Shown: positions 8,558-17,949, counted from the stretch's first letter. The stretch: DNA of 64,000 bases from Brevibacillus panacihumi (GCF_003710985.1 NZ_RHHT01000011.1:124001-188000), one strand, 5' to 3'. Numbers and translations are program-made. The notes: generated by a model not told the origin, from the letters alone.

Positions 8558-10030
8558 GTGTCTTTAAGGATAGCCCCGGATCGCTTGAGAGACCTGGCGC
8601 TACACGCAGATCGAGCACGGGAAGGGTGGGGCGTTCCCGGATGTGCGGTAGGTATCGTACACGATGACAAAGTCCTTTTCTCGGCTGGCTTTGGTCACCG
8701 TCGTCTAGGGGAGAATGCCGACATGACGCCACATACCCTTTTCCCCATCGCATCAGCCACCAAATCATTCACAGCCATGAGCCTTGCTTTGCTTGTGGAG
8801 GAGGGAAGGCTGGATTGGGATATTCCCTTGCAGCAATATTGGCCAGCATTTCGGCTGTTCGACCCGATTGCGACCGAACGAATCACGGTTCGCGATATCC
8901 TCTGTCATCGATCAGGTCTGCCAAGGCATGATCTGGTTTGGTACAACACGATTCTTACACGCGAGCAATTGCTAGAACGCGTTTCCTACTTGGAGCCTAC
9001 AGTAGATTTTCGACACTCCTATCAATATCAAAATCTGCTTTATACGGCTGCGGGTCATCTTGTCGAACGGTTGAGTGGCATGACCTGGGAGAATTTTGTA
9101 AAAGAACGCATCCTGACCAAGCTGGGGATGAATCACAGCTATTTTAGGGTGGAGGATGCTCGGCACGCCGGACCGACTGCGTTGCCGTATATGTGGAAAG
9201 CGGGCAGGGTGACGGAAGTTCCTTTTTTGAACAACGAAGCGATTGGTCCCGCGGGTTCAATGATCTCGTGCGTAGAGGATATGATCAAATGGCTTACCTT
9301 CCAGCATCGTGGCGTACTTCCAGATGGTCAGCCTCTCGTCGGACAGCAGCTCCTGTCGGAAATGCATCAACCTCAATTGGTCTCATCGCAGCAAACTCCG
9401 TATCCAGAGATCCCGTTTGTTTGCTCCGCCTTGGGATGGTTTGTTCAAAGCTATCGCGGACATAACATGATTTTTCATCCTGGCAATCTTCAGGGCTTTA
9501 CTTCTTTCGTCAGTTTTTTGCCCGAACAGAAGCTCGGAATTGTCGTCCTGAGCCAAGTGGATCAGTCTCGCCTCCCAGTGGCATTGACCTATGAAATCTA
9601 CGATCGGCTGCTGGATCTGGCGCCGCTCGATTGGCATGGCAGATTGAAGCAGGAGGTCCAGGCGGAAGCCAAAAAGATGGAAGAACAGCTGCAAAACTTC
9701 AAAAAGAGCATCAACAGCATGTATGACCATGATCATCCGCTATCCTCCCGACAATATGGCCGTTATGAGGGGACTTATCATCACCCCGGTTACGGAATCG
9801 TTTCTATTGCCCACACGGAGAACAGCCTGCAGATGAAGATGCTCAACAATAGACTCACCTTTCGTTTGACTCAGACAGCAAGGCACACATTTTTCGCACG
9901 ATATGATGATACTTATTCCCTTCACATACCACTCTCTTTTCAAACCGATCAAGAAGGCGGCATCGTCGGTTTTGCAGCGAAGCTGGAGCCTGCAGAGAAA
10001 GCAAAGGAGATTCGTTTTACACGCATGTAA
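8558..10030 (+). CDS. Serine hydrolase, beta-lactamase/esterase (class C fold) family
   Basis: About 490 residues. The active-site SxxK lies in IASATKSFTAMSL, the YxN-like element in YQYQNLLYTAAG, and a HPGNLQGF segment sits where the third motif is expected. A separate C-terminal beta-rich domain of about 100 residues follows. Members cleave esters, D-amino peptides or beta-lactams. The start is uncertain: the frame is open back into the CapA gene, but GTG 8558 with GAGGTGG five bases upstream places the start just after the CapA stop. There is no signal peptide, so the enzyme is probably cytosolic. Confidence 0.8.
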   Translation: MSLRIAPDRLRDLALHADRAREGWGVPGCAVGIVHDDKVLFSAGFGHRRLGENADMTPHTLFPIASATKSFTAMSLALLVEEGRLDWDIPLQQYWPAFRLFDPIATERITVRDILCHRSGLPRHDLVWYNTILTREQLLERVSYLEPTVDFRHSYQYQNLLYTAAGHLVERLSGMTWENFVKERILTKLGMNHSYFRVEDARHAGPTALPYMWKAGRVTEVPFLNNEAIGPAGSMISCVEDMIKWLTFQHRGVLPDGQPLVGQQLLSEMHQPQLVSSQQTPYPEIPFVCSALGWFVQSYRGHNMIFHPGNLQGFTSFVSFLPEQKLGIVVLSQVDQSRLPVALTYEIYDRLLDLAPLDWHGRLKQEVQAEAKKMEEQLQNFKKSINSMYDHDHPLSSRQYGRYEGTYHHPGYGIVSIAHTENSLQMKMLNNRLTFRLTQTARHTFFARYDDTYSLHIPLSFQTDQEGGIVGFAAKLEPAEKAKEIRFTRM

Positions 10031-10060
10031 AATCATATTTTCCCATAGGAGTGGTTGGGT

Positions 10061-11320
10061 ATGATGGCCAGAATTACGATGGTAATGCTGTTTGTGTTGT
10101 ACATGATCAACTATGCTGACAAGACGATCGCAGGCTATTCGGCCGTCCCGATCATGAAGGAATTTTCCTTGACGCAGGAGGAGTGGGGACTTGTTGGCAG
10201 CAGCTTCTTCTGGTTTTTCGCGATTGCCGGTATTCTGGGCGCTGCCCTGTCGGATAAGATCGGGACGAAAAAAATGCTGGCGATCATGGCGATATCGTGG
10301 ACCGTGGTGCAGTTTGGTGCCTATGCGATCGCCGGTCTGCCGATGCTGGTCGTAGCCAGGGTTCTTCTTGGTATCGGGGAAGGTCCGTTTTGGGCAACGG
10401 TCGTCAGTCACTTGAACAAATGGTTTCCCGAAGAAAAACGCGGACTAGTCTATTCGACTGTCAACTTTGGCGCATTCGTCGGCGCGGTTGCGTCAGCTCC
10501 GCTCCTGGTCTATTTGATTGATACCTATGGCTGGCGCTTTTCTTGGGGATTCATGGGGGCATTGAGCCTGATTTGGTTTTTGATTTGGCTGTGGGTGGGA
10601 AAAGAAAGACCAGCCCAAAGCGTGGAAGAGAGCAAGTCAGCTACCACACCCCTGCCAAAAGTAACGTGGTCCGAGATTTCTGGTGTTTTCCTATCCTTGA
10701 CCTTTGTTCTGTGTTTCCTTGTCTATTTCGCGCAAATCTGGGGCACTACGTTTGCTTCGGTGTGGGAACCAGCCTATCTGGTTCAAGTCATTCAATTAAC
10801 CAATCAAGAGATGGCGTATTCGATCGCGGGTACGGGTCTGGTAGCGGGCTTGATGACGATCCTGATATCCTGGGGAGGGGATCGGCTGTATAAAAAACAT
10901 CGCAGCTATCGCAAATCTTATGTGCGAATTGGTGGCATATCGATTATTCTCGGCGGAATTTTCTTCTATTCTGTTACATGGTTCCAATCTACTGTGTTCG
11001 TCTTGATCGCGTTATGTCTGGCAAAAGGATTTGCATTTTCGGTAGGGACTGCAGCGTCCGTCATCGTCAGCAGCATGATGCCACTTCGGACGGGGTTGCT
11101 CGTCGGAGTGTTGTCGAGCCTGGTCACACTCGCGGGTATCATATCTCCGCTGGTCACTGGTTCCATCGTCCAAAATGCGCCTAATCTGGCTACGGGCTTT
11201 AACAATGCCATGATTCTGAACGGATTGATTTGCCTGGTTTTTGGCATCCTGTTCCTGCTCTTCGCAAAAAAGAAGGAAGAGAGAATCGATACGGCATCTC
11301 CACTGATACAAGCGTCCTGA
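10061..11320 (+). CDS. MFS transporter, anion:cation-symporter-like
   Basis: A 419-residue membrane protein with about 12 predicted helices. Family features are NYADKTIAGYSAVPIMKEF in helix 1, the loop 2-3 signature around LSDKIGTKKM, and VARVLLGIGEGPFWATVVSH, all typical of organic-anion MFS carriers. ATG 10061 with AGGAG nine bases upstream is preferred over an earlier TTG at 10055. It follows the serine hydrolase by 30 bases and precedes an acyl-CoA ligase, suggesting uptake or release of a carboxylate handled by that ligase. Confidence 0.87.
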   Translation: MMARITMVMLFVLYMINYADKTIAGYSAVPIMKEFSLTQEEWGLVGSSFFWFFAIAGILGAALSDKIGTKKMLAIMAISWTVVQFGAYAIAGLPMLVVARVLLGIGEGPFWATVVSHLNKWFPEEKRGLVYSTVNFGAFVGAVASAPLLVYLIDTYGWRFSWGFMGALSLIWFLIWLWVGKERPAQSVEESKSATTPLPKVTWSEISGVFLSLTFVLCFLVYFAQIWGTTFASVWEPAYLVQVIQLTNQEMAYSIAGTGLVAGLMTILISWGGDRLYKKHRSYRKSYVRIGGISIILGGIFFYSVTWFQSTVFVLIALCLAKGFAFSVGTAASVIVSSMMPLRTGLLVGVLSSLVTLAGIISPLVTGSIVQNAPNLATGFNNAMILNGLICLVFGILFLLFAKKKEERIDTASPLIQAS

Positions 11321-11368
11321 TCCGTCGGAATATTCGGGATTTCATACAGGGAAACGGAGGGAAGTTCC

Positions 11369-12859
11369 ATGTACCATTTGGACAAAAATTTGAAAAGAAG
11401 CGCAGAAACATTCCCGCAGCAGCCTGCTTATGTGTTTCGTGATGTGACTACCACCTACGCTGAATTGGATCGACAGGTAGACTTGATCGCTTCCGGACTG
11501 GCTGAACGAGGGATAGGCAAGGGGGATGCTGTAGCCCTCCTGATGGATAACAGGCCGGAATTCATCCAGGCTTACTATGCAATTTTGCGTGTCGGTGCCG
11601 CGGTTGTTCCGATGAATCCGAGTTATACACCCAGAGAAATCGAATTCCTTTTATCCAACAGCAAAGCGAAAGCTGTCATTGCCCTATCAGCATTGGAGCC
11701 TGTTTTGAGCCCCATGAAGGAGCGGCTGGATCATGTGGCATTGGCTGTCTACACCGAACCGATATACAACGATCTTTCGCTGAAACAACTGGAGAGCGGA
11801 TACCGCTATGAACAGCCGGAGAAGGATGAGAACGATCTGGCTGTCATCCTCTACACGTCCGGGACCACTGGACAGCCAAAGGGCGCGATGCTGTCCCATC
11901 GCAATATGGCTTCCAATGCGGAGGCGTTGGGGATCCTGTTGGAGCTGGAGGCCAGGGATCGGATGGTTGCGGTCCTGCCCATGTTTCATGTCTTTTGCAT
12001 GTCGGTTTGCGTAAATGGACCCATTCGGTACGGGTCAACGATCTTGATTGCTCCAAGGTTTCATCCAGCAGAGATTCTAGATCTCATTCGCACCCAAAAG
12101 GCAACCTGTTTTGCCGGGGTGCCGACGATGTACAACTACATGCTGCAGCTTCCCACAGCGACAAGAGAAGATATGGCCAGTATTCGTGTCTGCTGTTCCG
12201 GCGGGGCATCCATGCCTGTCGAATTGTTGCATAAGTTCGAGGGAAAATTCGGTGTTCAGGTCATGGAAGGATACGGCCTTTCAGAGGCGGCCCCAGCTAC
12301 GGCATTCAATCCGATTCGAGGAGTCCGCAAGCCGGGTTCTGTCGGTGTCGATATTCCGGGAGTTATCAACAAGGTGGTCGATCCGGAAGGGAATGAACTG
12401 CCCCGTGGTCAAGTCGGGGAGCTCGTCGTGTACGGTCCCAATGTGATGATGGGGTATCTCGGTCTGCCGGAAGATACGAAGGCCGTATTGCAGGACGGCT
12501 GGCTCTATACCGGTGATCTGGCCCGAATGGACGAAGACGGGTATGTGTATATCGTAGACCGGAAGAAAGACATGATTCTCGTAGATGGCTACAATGTCTA
12601 TCCGCGCGAGGTAGAGGAGGTACTGTATCAGCATCCTGCCATCATCGAGGCGGCGGTGATCGGAATCCCTGACGAAATGCACGGAGAGGCTGTCAAAGCG
12701 TATATAGCATGCAGAGAAGCAGTATCGGAAGAAGAGATTCTCTCTTTTTGCAGCGACAAGCTGGTAAAATACAAGGTGCCGCGGCAGGTGGAAATCGTCA
12801 ATGAGCTTCCTAAAAACAGTACGGGGAAGATCTTGAGACGGACTTTACGGACATCATAA
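11369..12859 (+). CDS. Fatty acid/aromatic acid CoA ligase (AMP-binding family)
   Basis: A 496-residue adenylate-forming ligase that activates a carboxylic acid to acyl-AMP and then acyl-CoA. The P-loop motif LYTSGTTGQPKGAMLSHRN, the A5 motif GYGLSEA, the A7 motif YTGDLARMDEDGY, the hinge DRKKDMILVDGYNVYPREVE and the catalytic Lys in KNSTGKILRR are all intact. The acid chain length cannot be judged. It is last in the co-directional run that starts at RpiR, and a terminator follows. Confidence 0.92.
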   Translation: MYHLDKNLKRSAETFPQQPAYVFRDVTTTYAELDRQVDLIASGLAERGIGKGDAVALLMDNRPEFIQAYYAILRVGAAVVPMNPSYTPREIEFLLSNSKAKAVIALSALEPVLSPMKERLDHVALAVYTEPIYNDLSLKQLESGYRYEQPEKDENDLAVILYTSGTTGQPKGAMLSHRNMASNAEALGILLELEARDRMVAVLPMFHVFCMSVCVNGPIRYGSTILIAPRFHPAEILDLIRTQKATCFAGVPTMYNYMLQLPTATREDMASIRVCCSGGASMPVELLHKFEGKFGVQVMEGYGLSEAAPATAFNPIRGVRKPGSVGVDIPGVINKVVDPEGNELPRGQVGELVVYGPNVMMGYLGLPEDTKAVLQDGWLYTGDLARMDEDGYVYIVDRKKDMILVDGYNVYPREVEEVLYQHPAIIEAAVIGIPDEMHGEAVKAYIACREAVSEEEILSFCSDKLVKYKVPRQVEIVNELPKNSTGKILRRTLRTS

Positions 12860-12864
12860 TCAGC

Positions 12865-12914
12865 AAATAGACTGGAAGGCAACGTTTTCCGTTTGCAGCC
12901 CAGTCTATTTTTTT
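12865..12914 (+). terminator. Terminator after the acyl-CoA ligase
   Basis: AAATAGACTGG (12865-12875) pairs with CCAGTCTATTT (12900-12910), and the run of T continues to 12914. It lies between converging genes, but only the plus side has a good T-tract. Confidence 0.85.
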
Positions 12915-12961
12915 GCTTTCTCTCCATATTGAAGGACCTCGAGTAGTCGGATGTCGACCAG

Positions 12962-13792
12962 TTATGGTCTCGCTGGTTCATTCAAATAATCGCTTACTCT
13001 GCCTAACCAGTCATGTACAAGCTCTGTAAACAAATGTGGTTGCTCGATTTGCAGATTATGACCGGCACAGTCAAGAACAATAAAAGAGGAACGAGGATAG
13101 TTATCGATCAGATGCCATGCATCTTTAAACCCTACAGAAGAGTCTTGTCTGCCAACGACAAATAAACTGGGATATGGAAAACAGACTGTATCCAATTCAA
13201 AAGAAAATCCGTAGGCTGTTTTTATTTTTTCCAAAAAGGGATAGTCCGCCAATTCACAGCCGGCAAGAATTTCGTTTTTATAGCGGCTCCACGTATTCTC
13301 GTTTGCGACCACCGCCATGGCTGTAAAGTCCTCTTGTTCCTGCAGTGTCAGTTTGTCCCATAGGTGTTTGTCCTCCATTAACAAGGTTCTGGGGGGCAAA
13401 TCACGTTTTTCCTTATCAGGGACGACCATCGGACATAGAAATAGAGCGCCTTTTACTTGGCTTCGGCGTTTTTCAATCACACCTCTTGCCAGATATCCTC
13501 CATATGATTCTCCAGCGATTAAAAAAGGTTTTTCGGGAAGGACCTGGTCGATAAAGTGGAGGATAACCTCTAGCATTTCATCCGAATTTGCGATGTGGTG
13601 ATAGTGTGTTGAAAGTCCCATGCCTGGCAGATCTACATACAGTCTGCGAAATCCGTGAAGATTAGTAAAAACAGGTTCCATGCAGCCTTTCATCATTTGA
13701 TGATCCAGCGAAAAACCATGCAGCATGACAACAGGAAGTCCAGTACCAATATCTTCATAAAAAACCTGAACACCGTAGGAAAGACAGTGCAT
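12962..13792 (-). CDS. Alpha/beta hydrolase
   Basis: A 276-residue alpha/beta hydrolase. The oxyanion motif is VVMLHGFSLD, the nucleophile elbow is AGESYGG (Ser), the acid is in VVGRQDSSVG and the His in CAGHNLQIEQPH. A cap domain fills about residues 125-205. ATG 13792 is chosen because AGGTG lies six bases upstream; a GTG at 13801 is possible. It converges with the acyl-CoA ligase and lies 117 bases downstream of the Lrp-type gene on the same strand. The substrate is unknown. Confidence 0.85.
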   Translation of the reverse strand: MHCLSYGVQVFYEDIGTGLPVVMLHGFSLDHQMMKGCMEPVFTNLHGFRRLYVDLPGMGLSTHYHHIANSDEMLEVILHFIDQVLPEKPFLIAGESYGGYLARGVIEKRRSQVKGALFLCPMVVPDKEKRDLPPRTLLMEDKHLWDKLTLQEQEDFTAMAVVANENTWSRYKNEILAGCELADYPFLEKIKTAYGFSFELDTVCFPYPSLFVVGRQDSSVGFKDAWHLIDNYPRSSFIVLDCAGHNLQIEQPHLFTELVHDWLGRVSDYLNEPARP

Positions 13793-13908
13793 ATGGGACA
13801 CCTCGCCATTGAAATAATCACAAATCCTGTGGAGACATTCTAACTCCGATTATAGAACAAATGTTCGTGAAGTCAACCCATTTTTAACCTTTACAAGGCT
13901 TTATTTCC

Positions 13909-14364
13909 TTATACGCCACCCGAAGGATGAGGGGTAATGCAGCGAAACGATACGGGCGAAGACAAGACGAGCGACGTATTTACATTTCCGTAGGGCAGGA
14001 GGGAATCGATCAATTGACTGAGATGCTCCATGCCAGTCACGGCCGCTTTGAGCAGGTAACTGACTTCTCCGGTCAGACGGTGGCATTCGATAATATCAGG
14101 ATTTTCCTGGATGGACTTTTCAAAATCGGAATAAGAATGAATGCGCAGTTGGCTCAATTGAATAAAGACAAGCACGTCCCTGCCGATAGCCTTCGGCGAA
14201 ACTCTAGCCGAGAAGCCTTCGATGACCCCTTTTTCCTCAAGCCGATTGAGCCGCTCCGAGATGCTTGGGCGACTGAGAGAAAGCTTTTTGGATAAATCGC
14301 TGATAGAGATTCGACCTTCAAGTTGAAGTAGCTCCAGCAGGCGGATGTCAGTTTGATCCATCAT
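13909..14364 (-). CDS. Lrp/AsnC family transcriptional regulator
   Basis: A 151-residue one-component regulator. Residues 1-60 carry the helix-turn-helix (IRLLELLQLEGRISISDLSK and LSRPSISERLNRLEEKGVI); residues 65-145 form the RAM/ligand domain that binds amino acids or 2-oxoacids. It is divergent from the 2-oxoacid dehydrogenase operon with about 250 bases between, an arrangement that usually means direct control. Candidate binding repeats lie in that gap. Confidence 0.92.
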   Translation of the reverse strand: MMDQTDIRLLELLQLEGRISISDLSKKLSLSRPSISERLNRLEEKGVIEGFSARVSPKAIGRDVLVFIQLSQLRIHSYSDFEKSIQENPDIIECHRLTGEVSYLLKAAVTGMEHLSQLIDSLLPYGNVNTSLVLSSPVSFRCITPHPSGGV

Positions 14365-14426
14365 GAATAAGCCCCGCTTTCTATCTAGGTTATTTGAGTG
14401 TGATTGGAACTTTTCAGCCCCATTTC

Positions 14427-14477
14427 ACACGATTCGCGTTGGTTGCAAAGTGAAGGAAAAGAATCGTGTAATGATTC
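14427..14477. promoter_or_regulatory. Inverted repeats between the Lrp gene and the dehydrogenase operon
   Basis: ACACGATTC (14427-14435) and its exact complement GAATCGTGT (14461-14469) are 25 bases apart. The second copy also forms a local repeat, GAATC-N7-GATTC (14461-14477). This is a plausible multi-site Lrp operator in the 250-base divergent gap. I see no other clear signal in the gap and could not place a convincing -35/-10 pair. Confidence 0.5.
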
Positions 14478-14613
14478 ATATTGTAATGAGAAAGGCTCGT
14501 ATTCTATTCATTTTATCATGTCATTCCCACCTTGTCTTGTTTTATCATGAAAGCGTATACAGAAAAATTGGAACACTCACTCTAATCCTACTTTTTGATA
14601 AGGGGTGACTGAC

Positions 14614-15732
14614 ATGATGGTTTATTCTGAGAACCACAGGAAATCCTTCGACGAAACCACAATCAGTGGAGACATGTACCAGGTGTTGTCAGAGCAGGGT
14701 GAACTGTTTTCATCCCTGGATGGAAAGATCGATGATTCCTTGATGCTTCACATGTACGAAAAGATGCTTTTGGTCCGGCTCTTTGACCGCAAATCCGTAA
14801 ACCTGCAACGCCAGGGAAGAATGGGTACGTACGCGCCGTTTGAGGGACAGGAAGCTTCCCAGGTAGGCAGCGCTTTGGCGCTCTCGCCAGGGGACTGGAT
14901 GTTCCCGACCTACCGCGATCATGCAGCGGCTATCGTCCATGGACAGGATTTGTACCGCATCTTCCTGTACTGGATGGGCCATGTTGAAGGTTCGATTTGC
15001 CCTGAAGGCAAGCGAATCATGCCGCCATGTGTTCCCATCGCAACGCAAATGGTCCACGCAGTCGGCACCGCATGGGCAAGCAAGCGAAAAGGTGAAAAAA
15101 CGGCCAGCATCGCCTATTTCGGGGACGGAGCGACCTCGGAAGGCGATTTTCATGAGGCTTTGAACTTTGCAGGTGTCTTCAAAACGCCGACAATCTTCTT
15201 TTGCCAGAATAACGGCTACGCAATCAGCGTTCCTTTTGAAAAGCAGTCCGCTTCCAAAACGATTGCCCAGCGCGCCGCAGCATATGATATTCCGGGTATT
15301 CGCGTGGACGGAAACGATATTTTTGCAGTCTATTTGACGGTGAAGGAAGCTGTCGAGAGGGGCCTGCGTGGGGAAGGACCAACCTTGATCGAAGCGATCA
15401 CCTTCCGCTACGGCGCCCACACCACAGCAGATGATCCGAAGAAATACCGCGATCAGGATGCCATTTCCCAGGAGTGGCGGGAAAAACGCGATCCGCTGGC
15501 ACGCCTGCAAAAGCTGCTGCAAAAAAAGGGCATCTGGAATGAGAAGCTGGAGGAACAATGGCTTGCGCAGATGAACGAGCAAATCGATTTGCATCTGGAA
15601 AAGGCAGAACGTTATCCAAAGGCAGATCCGGTTGGCATGTTTGAGCACGTATACGCCGTAATGCCATGGAACATCCGCGAGCAGCAGGAAGAGTGCCGTT
15701 CATTCTTCAAGAAGGACGTGAAGATCTCATGA
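14614..15732 (+). CDS. 2-Oxoacid dehydrogenase E1 alpha (pyruvate dehydrogenase type)
   Basis: A 372-residue thiamine-diphosphate E1 alpha. It begins the complex that converts a 2-oxoacid to acyl-CoA, CO2 and NADH. Marker segments are RQGRMGTYAPFEGQEASQVG, the ThDP/Mg motif GDGATSEGDFHEALNFA with QNNGYAIS, and the regulatory-loop region FRYGAHTTADDPKKYR. The sequence resembles Bacillus PdhA more than BkdAA, but one E1 sequence does not fix the substrate. ATG 14614 is used because AGGGGTG lies six bases upstream; GTG 14605 would overlap that site. The stop overlaps the E1 beta start (ATGA). Confidence 0.92.
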   Translation: MMVYSENHRKSFDETTISGDMYQVLSEQGELFSSLDGKIDDSLMLHMYEKMLLVRLFDRKSVNLQRQGRMGTYAPFEGQEASQVGSALALSPGDWMFPTYRDHAAAIVHGQDLYRIFLYWMGHVEGSICPEGKRIMPPCVPIATQMVHAVGTAWASKRKGEKTASIAYFGDGATSEGDFHEALNFAGVFKTPTIFFCQNNGYAISVPFEKQSASKTIAQRAAAYDIPGIRVDGNDIFAVYLTVKEAVERGLRGEGPTLIEAITFRYGAHTTADDPKKYRDQDAISQEWREKRDPLARLQKLLQKKGIWNEKLEEQWLAQMNEQIDLHLEKAERYPKADPVGMFEHVYAVMPWNIREQQEECRSFFKKDVKIS

Positions 15733-16712
15733 GCAGAAAATTGACAATGATTCAAGCCATTACGGAAGCTATGGATCAGATGCTTGCCCAAGATCCCCGC
15801 GTCATGCTTCTGGGGGAAGATATTGGCATCAATGGCGGGGTATTTCGGGCGACAGAGGGCTTGGTGGAAAAGTATGGACCCGAACGAGTAGTGGATACCC
15901 CGCTGGCAGAGGCCGGAATCATTGGTTCTGCCATCGGACTGGCAATGAATGGGATGATTCCGGTGGTGGAGATTCAGTTTCTCGCCTTTATCTATCCGGG
16001 TTTTGAGCAGATCGTCTCCCATGCAGCGAGGATGCGCTATCGTACACGCGGGCAGTTTGAGGTGCCAATGGTGATTCGCACGCCTTATGGTGCCGGCATA
16101 CGCGGTCCCGAGCTTCACTCAGAAAGCGTGGAAACCTATTTTGCGCATACCCCGGGACTGAAGGTCGTTGCTCCGAGCAATCCTTATGACGCCAAAGGTC
16201 TGTTGATCGCCGCCATGGAAGACCGTGATCCGGTCCTTTTCCTGGAGCCGACCAAGCTGTATCGCGCCTTTAAAGAAGATGTCCCGGAAGAAATATACCG
16301 CGTGCCTCTCGGGAAAGCCAAGGTCGTTTCGGAGGGAGACGATGTGACGATTTTTGCTTGGGGCGCCATGCTGCGTGAAGCCATGCATGCAGCCAAAAAA
16401 ATAGAAGAAGAACAGGGCTGGAAATGTGAAGTCATCGATCTTCGCACGCTTTATCCGCTGGATCGGGATACGATCCTTTCATCTGTGAAAAAAACGGGCC
16501 GTGCCATCATTGTTCATGAGGCTCATCGGACAGCCGGCTTGGGTGCAGAGATCGTGTCTTTGATCAACGATGAGGCATTGATCTATCTGAAGGCACCGGT
16601 GAAGAGAGTGACCGGCTTTGACATACCTGTACCGCAGTTTTCTGTAGAAGATGCCTACTTGCCCACAGTGGAGCGCGTTCAACGCGGAATTGTGGAAACG
16701 CTTTCTTTCTAA
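15729..16712 (+). CDS. 2-Oxoacid dehydrogenase E1 beta
   Basis: A 327-residue E1 beta, a normal length. Typical segments are VMLLGEDIGINGGVFRATEG, DTPLAEAGIIGSAIGLAMNG, IRTPYGAGIRGPELHSES (substrate/ThDP face) and a C-terminal transketolase domain with IIVHEAHRTAGLGAEI. It pairs with E1 alpha as an alpha2beta2 heterotetramer. The start is the ATG within the upstream TGA overlap, fixed by the conserved N-terminus KLTMIQAITEAM. Confidence 0.94.
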   Translation: MSRKLTMIQAITEAMDQMLAQDPRVMLLGEDIGINGGVFRATEGLVEKYGPERVVDTPLAEAGIIGSAIGLAMNGMIPVVEIQFLAFIYPGFEQIVSHAARMRYRTRGQFEVPMVIRTPYGAGIRGPELHSESVETYFAHTPGLKVVAPSNPYDAKGLLIAAMEDRDPVLFLEPTKLYRAFKEDVPEEIYRVPLGKAKVVSEGDDVTIFAWGAMLREAMHAAKKIEEEQGWKCEVIDLRTLYPLDRDTILSSVKKTGRAIIVHEAHRTAGLGAEIVSLINDEALIYLKAPVKRVTGFDIPVPQFSVEDAYLPTVERVQRGIVETLSF

Positions 16713-16743
16713 TTGAACTCAGGGACCAAAAGGAGGGAGTAGC

Positions 16744-17949
16744 ATGGTGGAATTCAAGCTCCCTGATGTAGGCGAAGGCATGCATGAAGGGGAAATTACC
16801 AGATGGCTCGTAAAAGAAGGAGACTTCGTCAAGCGGGATCAGCCTGTTGTGGAAGTGCAAACTGACAAAGTAAATGCTGAATTGACGTCACCCGCTACAG
16901 GAGTTGTAAGCAAGATGTTCTTCGCGGTCGGGGACACGGTGGAAGTGGGAGCGACCCTCTACGTGATACAACCAGAGGGAGAGGAAGAGAAAAAAGCAGC
17001 GGCCGTTCCTCCTCCAGCTCCCAGACATGCACGGGCGCTTGCGACACCGTATGTCCGTCAAATGGCGAGGGAAATGTCGATCGATCTGGAAGATGTGGTC
17101 GGTACGGGACCCGCGGGAAGAGTAGTGGAGTCCGATCTGATTCAGTACGCGGAGCGAAAGAAAGCGGGTCCGACTCCAGATAATCGTCCAAAAGTGCCGG
17201 AGGCAAAAACAGAGGCGGCATCTGTGAAACCGTTGCTCTTGGGAGAATCAGAAGAGCGAATTCCTTTGAAGGGGATCCGCAAAAAAATAGCCGAACATTT
17301 AACCAAATCAGCTACAATCATCCCGCATGTAACCCATGTGGATGAACTGGAAATGGACGCTGTAAAGGAATGGAGAGACCGGATCAAGGAATATGCCGAT
17401 CGAAAGAATATCAAGCTGACGTTTCTTCCTTTCTTTATCAAAGCGATTGTCATAGCCCTGAAAGAATTCCCAACGCTGAATGCTTCGATCGATGACGAGA
17501 CGAATGAAATCGTCCTCAAGCATTACTATCACATTGGGATCGCGACAGATACCGAAGATGGACTCATCGTACCCGTCATCAAGCATGCCGATCAAAAAAC
17601 AATTCTGGAGCTCGCGGCCGAAATCAGCCAACTGGCATCTCTGGCGAGGGAAGGCAAATTGACTCTTGATCAAATCAGCGGCGGCACCTTTACGATCAGC
17701 AACGTAGGTCCAATCGGCGGGTTGCAGGCCACACCGATCATCAACCATCCAGAAGTGGCGATTCTGGCTCTGCACAAGATGGAGCCTCGCATGGTTGTTC
17801 GGAATTGGGAAGGTGTGATACGTCTGATGATGAACATGTCTTTAAGCTTCGACCATCGCCTGATCGATGGCGTCACTGCCGTCCGTTTTACGAACCGGAT
17901 CAAGGAATTGCTGGAGAATCCCAATCTATTATTCGCGGAGTTGAGATAG
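16744..17949 (+). CDS. Dihydrolipoyl acyltransferase E2
   Basis: A 401-residue E2 core enzyme with three parts: one lipoyl domain (residues 1-78, lipoylated Lys in VEVQTDKVNAEL), a peripheral subunit-binding domain (about 96-135, ATPYVRQMAREMSIDLEDV), and the catalytic acyltransferase domain ending in SLSFDHRLIDG with the active-site His. Linkers are Pro/Ala/Lys-rich. AAAGGAGGGAG precedes the ATG. The next gene starts at the base after its stop. Confidence 0.95.
   Translation: MVEFKLPDVGEGMHEGEITRWLVKEGDFVKRDQPVVEVQTDKVNAELTSPATGVVSKMFFAVGDTVEVGATLYVIQPEGEEEKKAAAVPPPAPRHARALATPYVRQMAREMSIDLEDVVGTGPAGRVVESDLIQYAERKKAGPTPDNRPKVPEAKTEAASVKPLLLGESEERIPLKGIRKKIAEHLTKSATIIPHVTHVDELEMDAVKEWRDRIKEYADRKNIKLTFLPFFIKAIVIALKEFPTLNASIDDETNEIVLKHYYHIGIATDTEDGLIVPVIKHADQKTILELAAEISQLASLAREGKLTLDQISGGTFTISNVGPIGGLQATPIINHPEVAILALHKMEPRMVVRNWEGVIRLMMNMSLSFDHRLIDGVTAVRFTNRIKELLENPNLLFAELR

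Noticed and set aside
14710-15648. A 312-codon minus-strand frame inside the E1 alpha gene
   Set aside because: The plus strand encodes an intact ThDP enzyme; the antisense frame has no start signal or family features.
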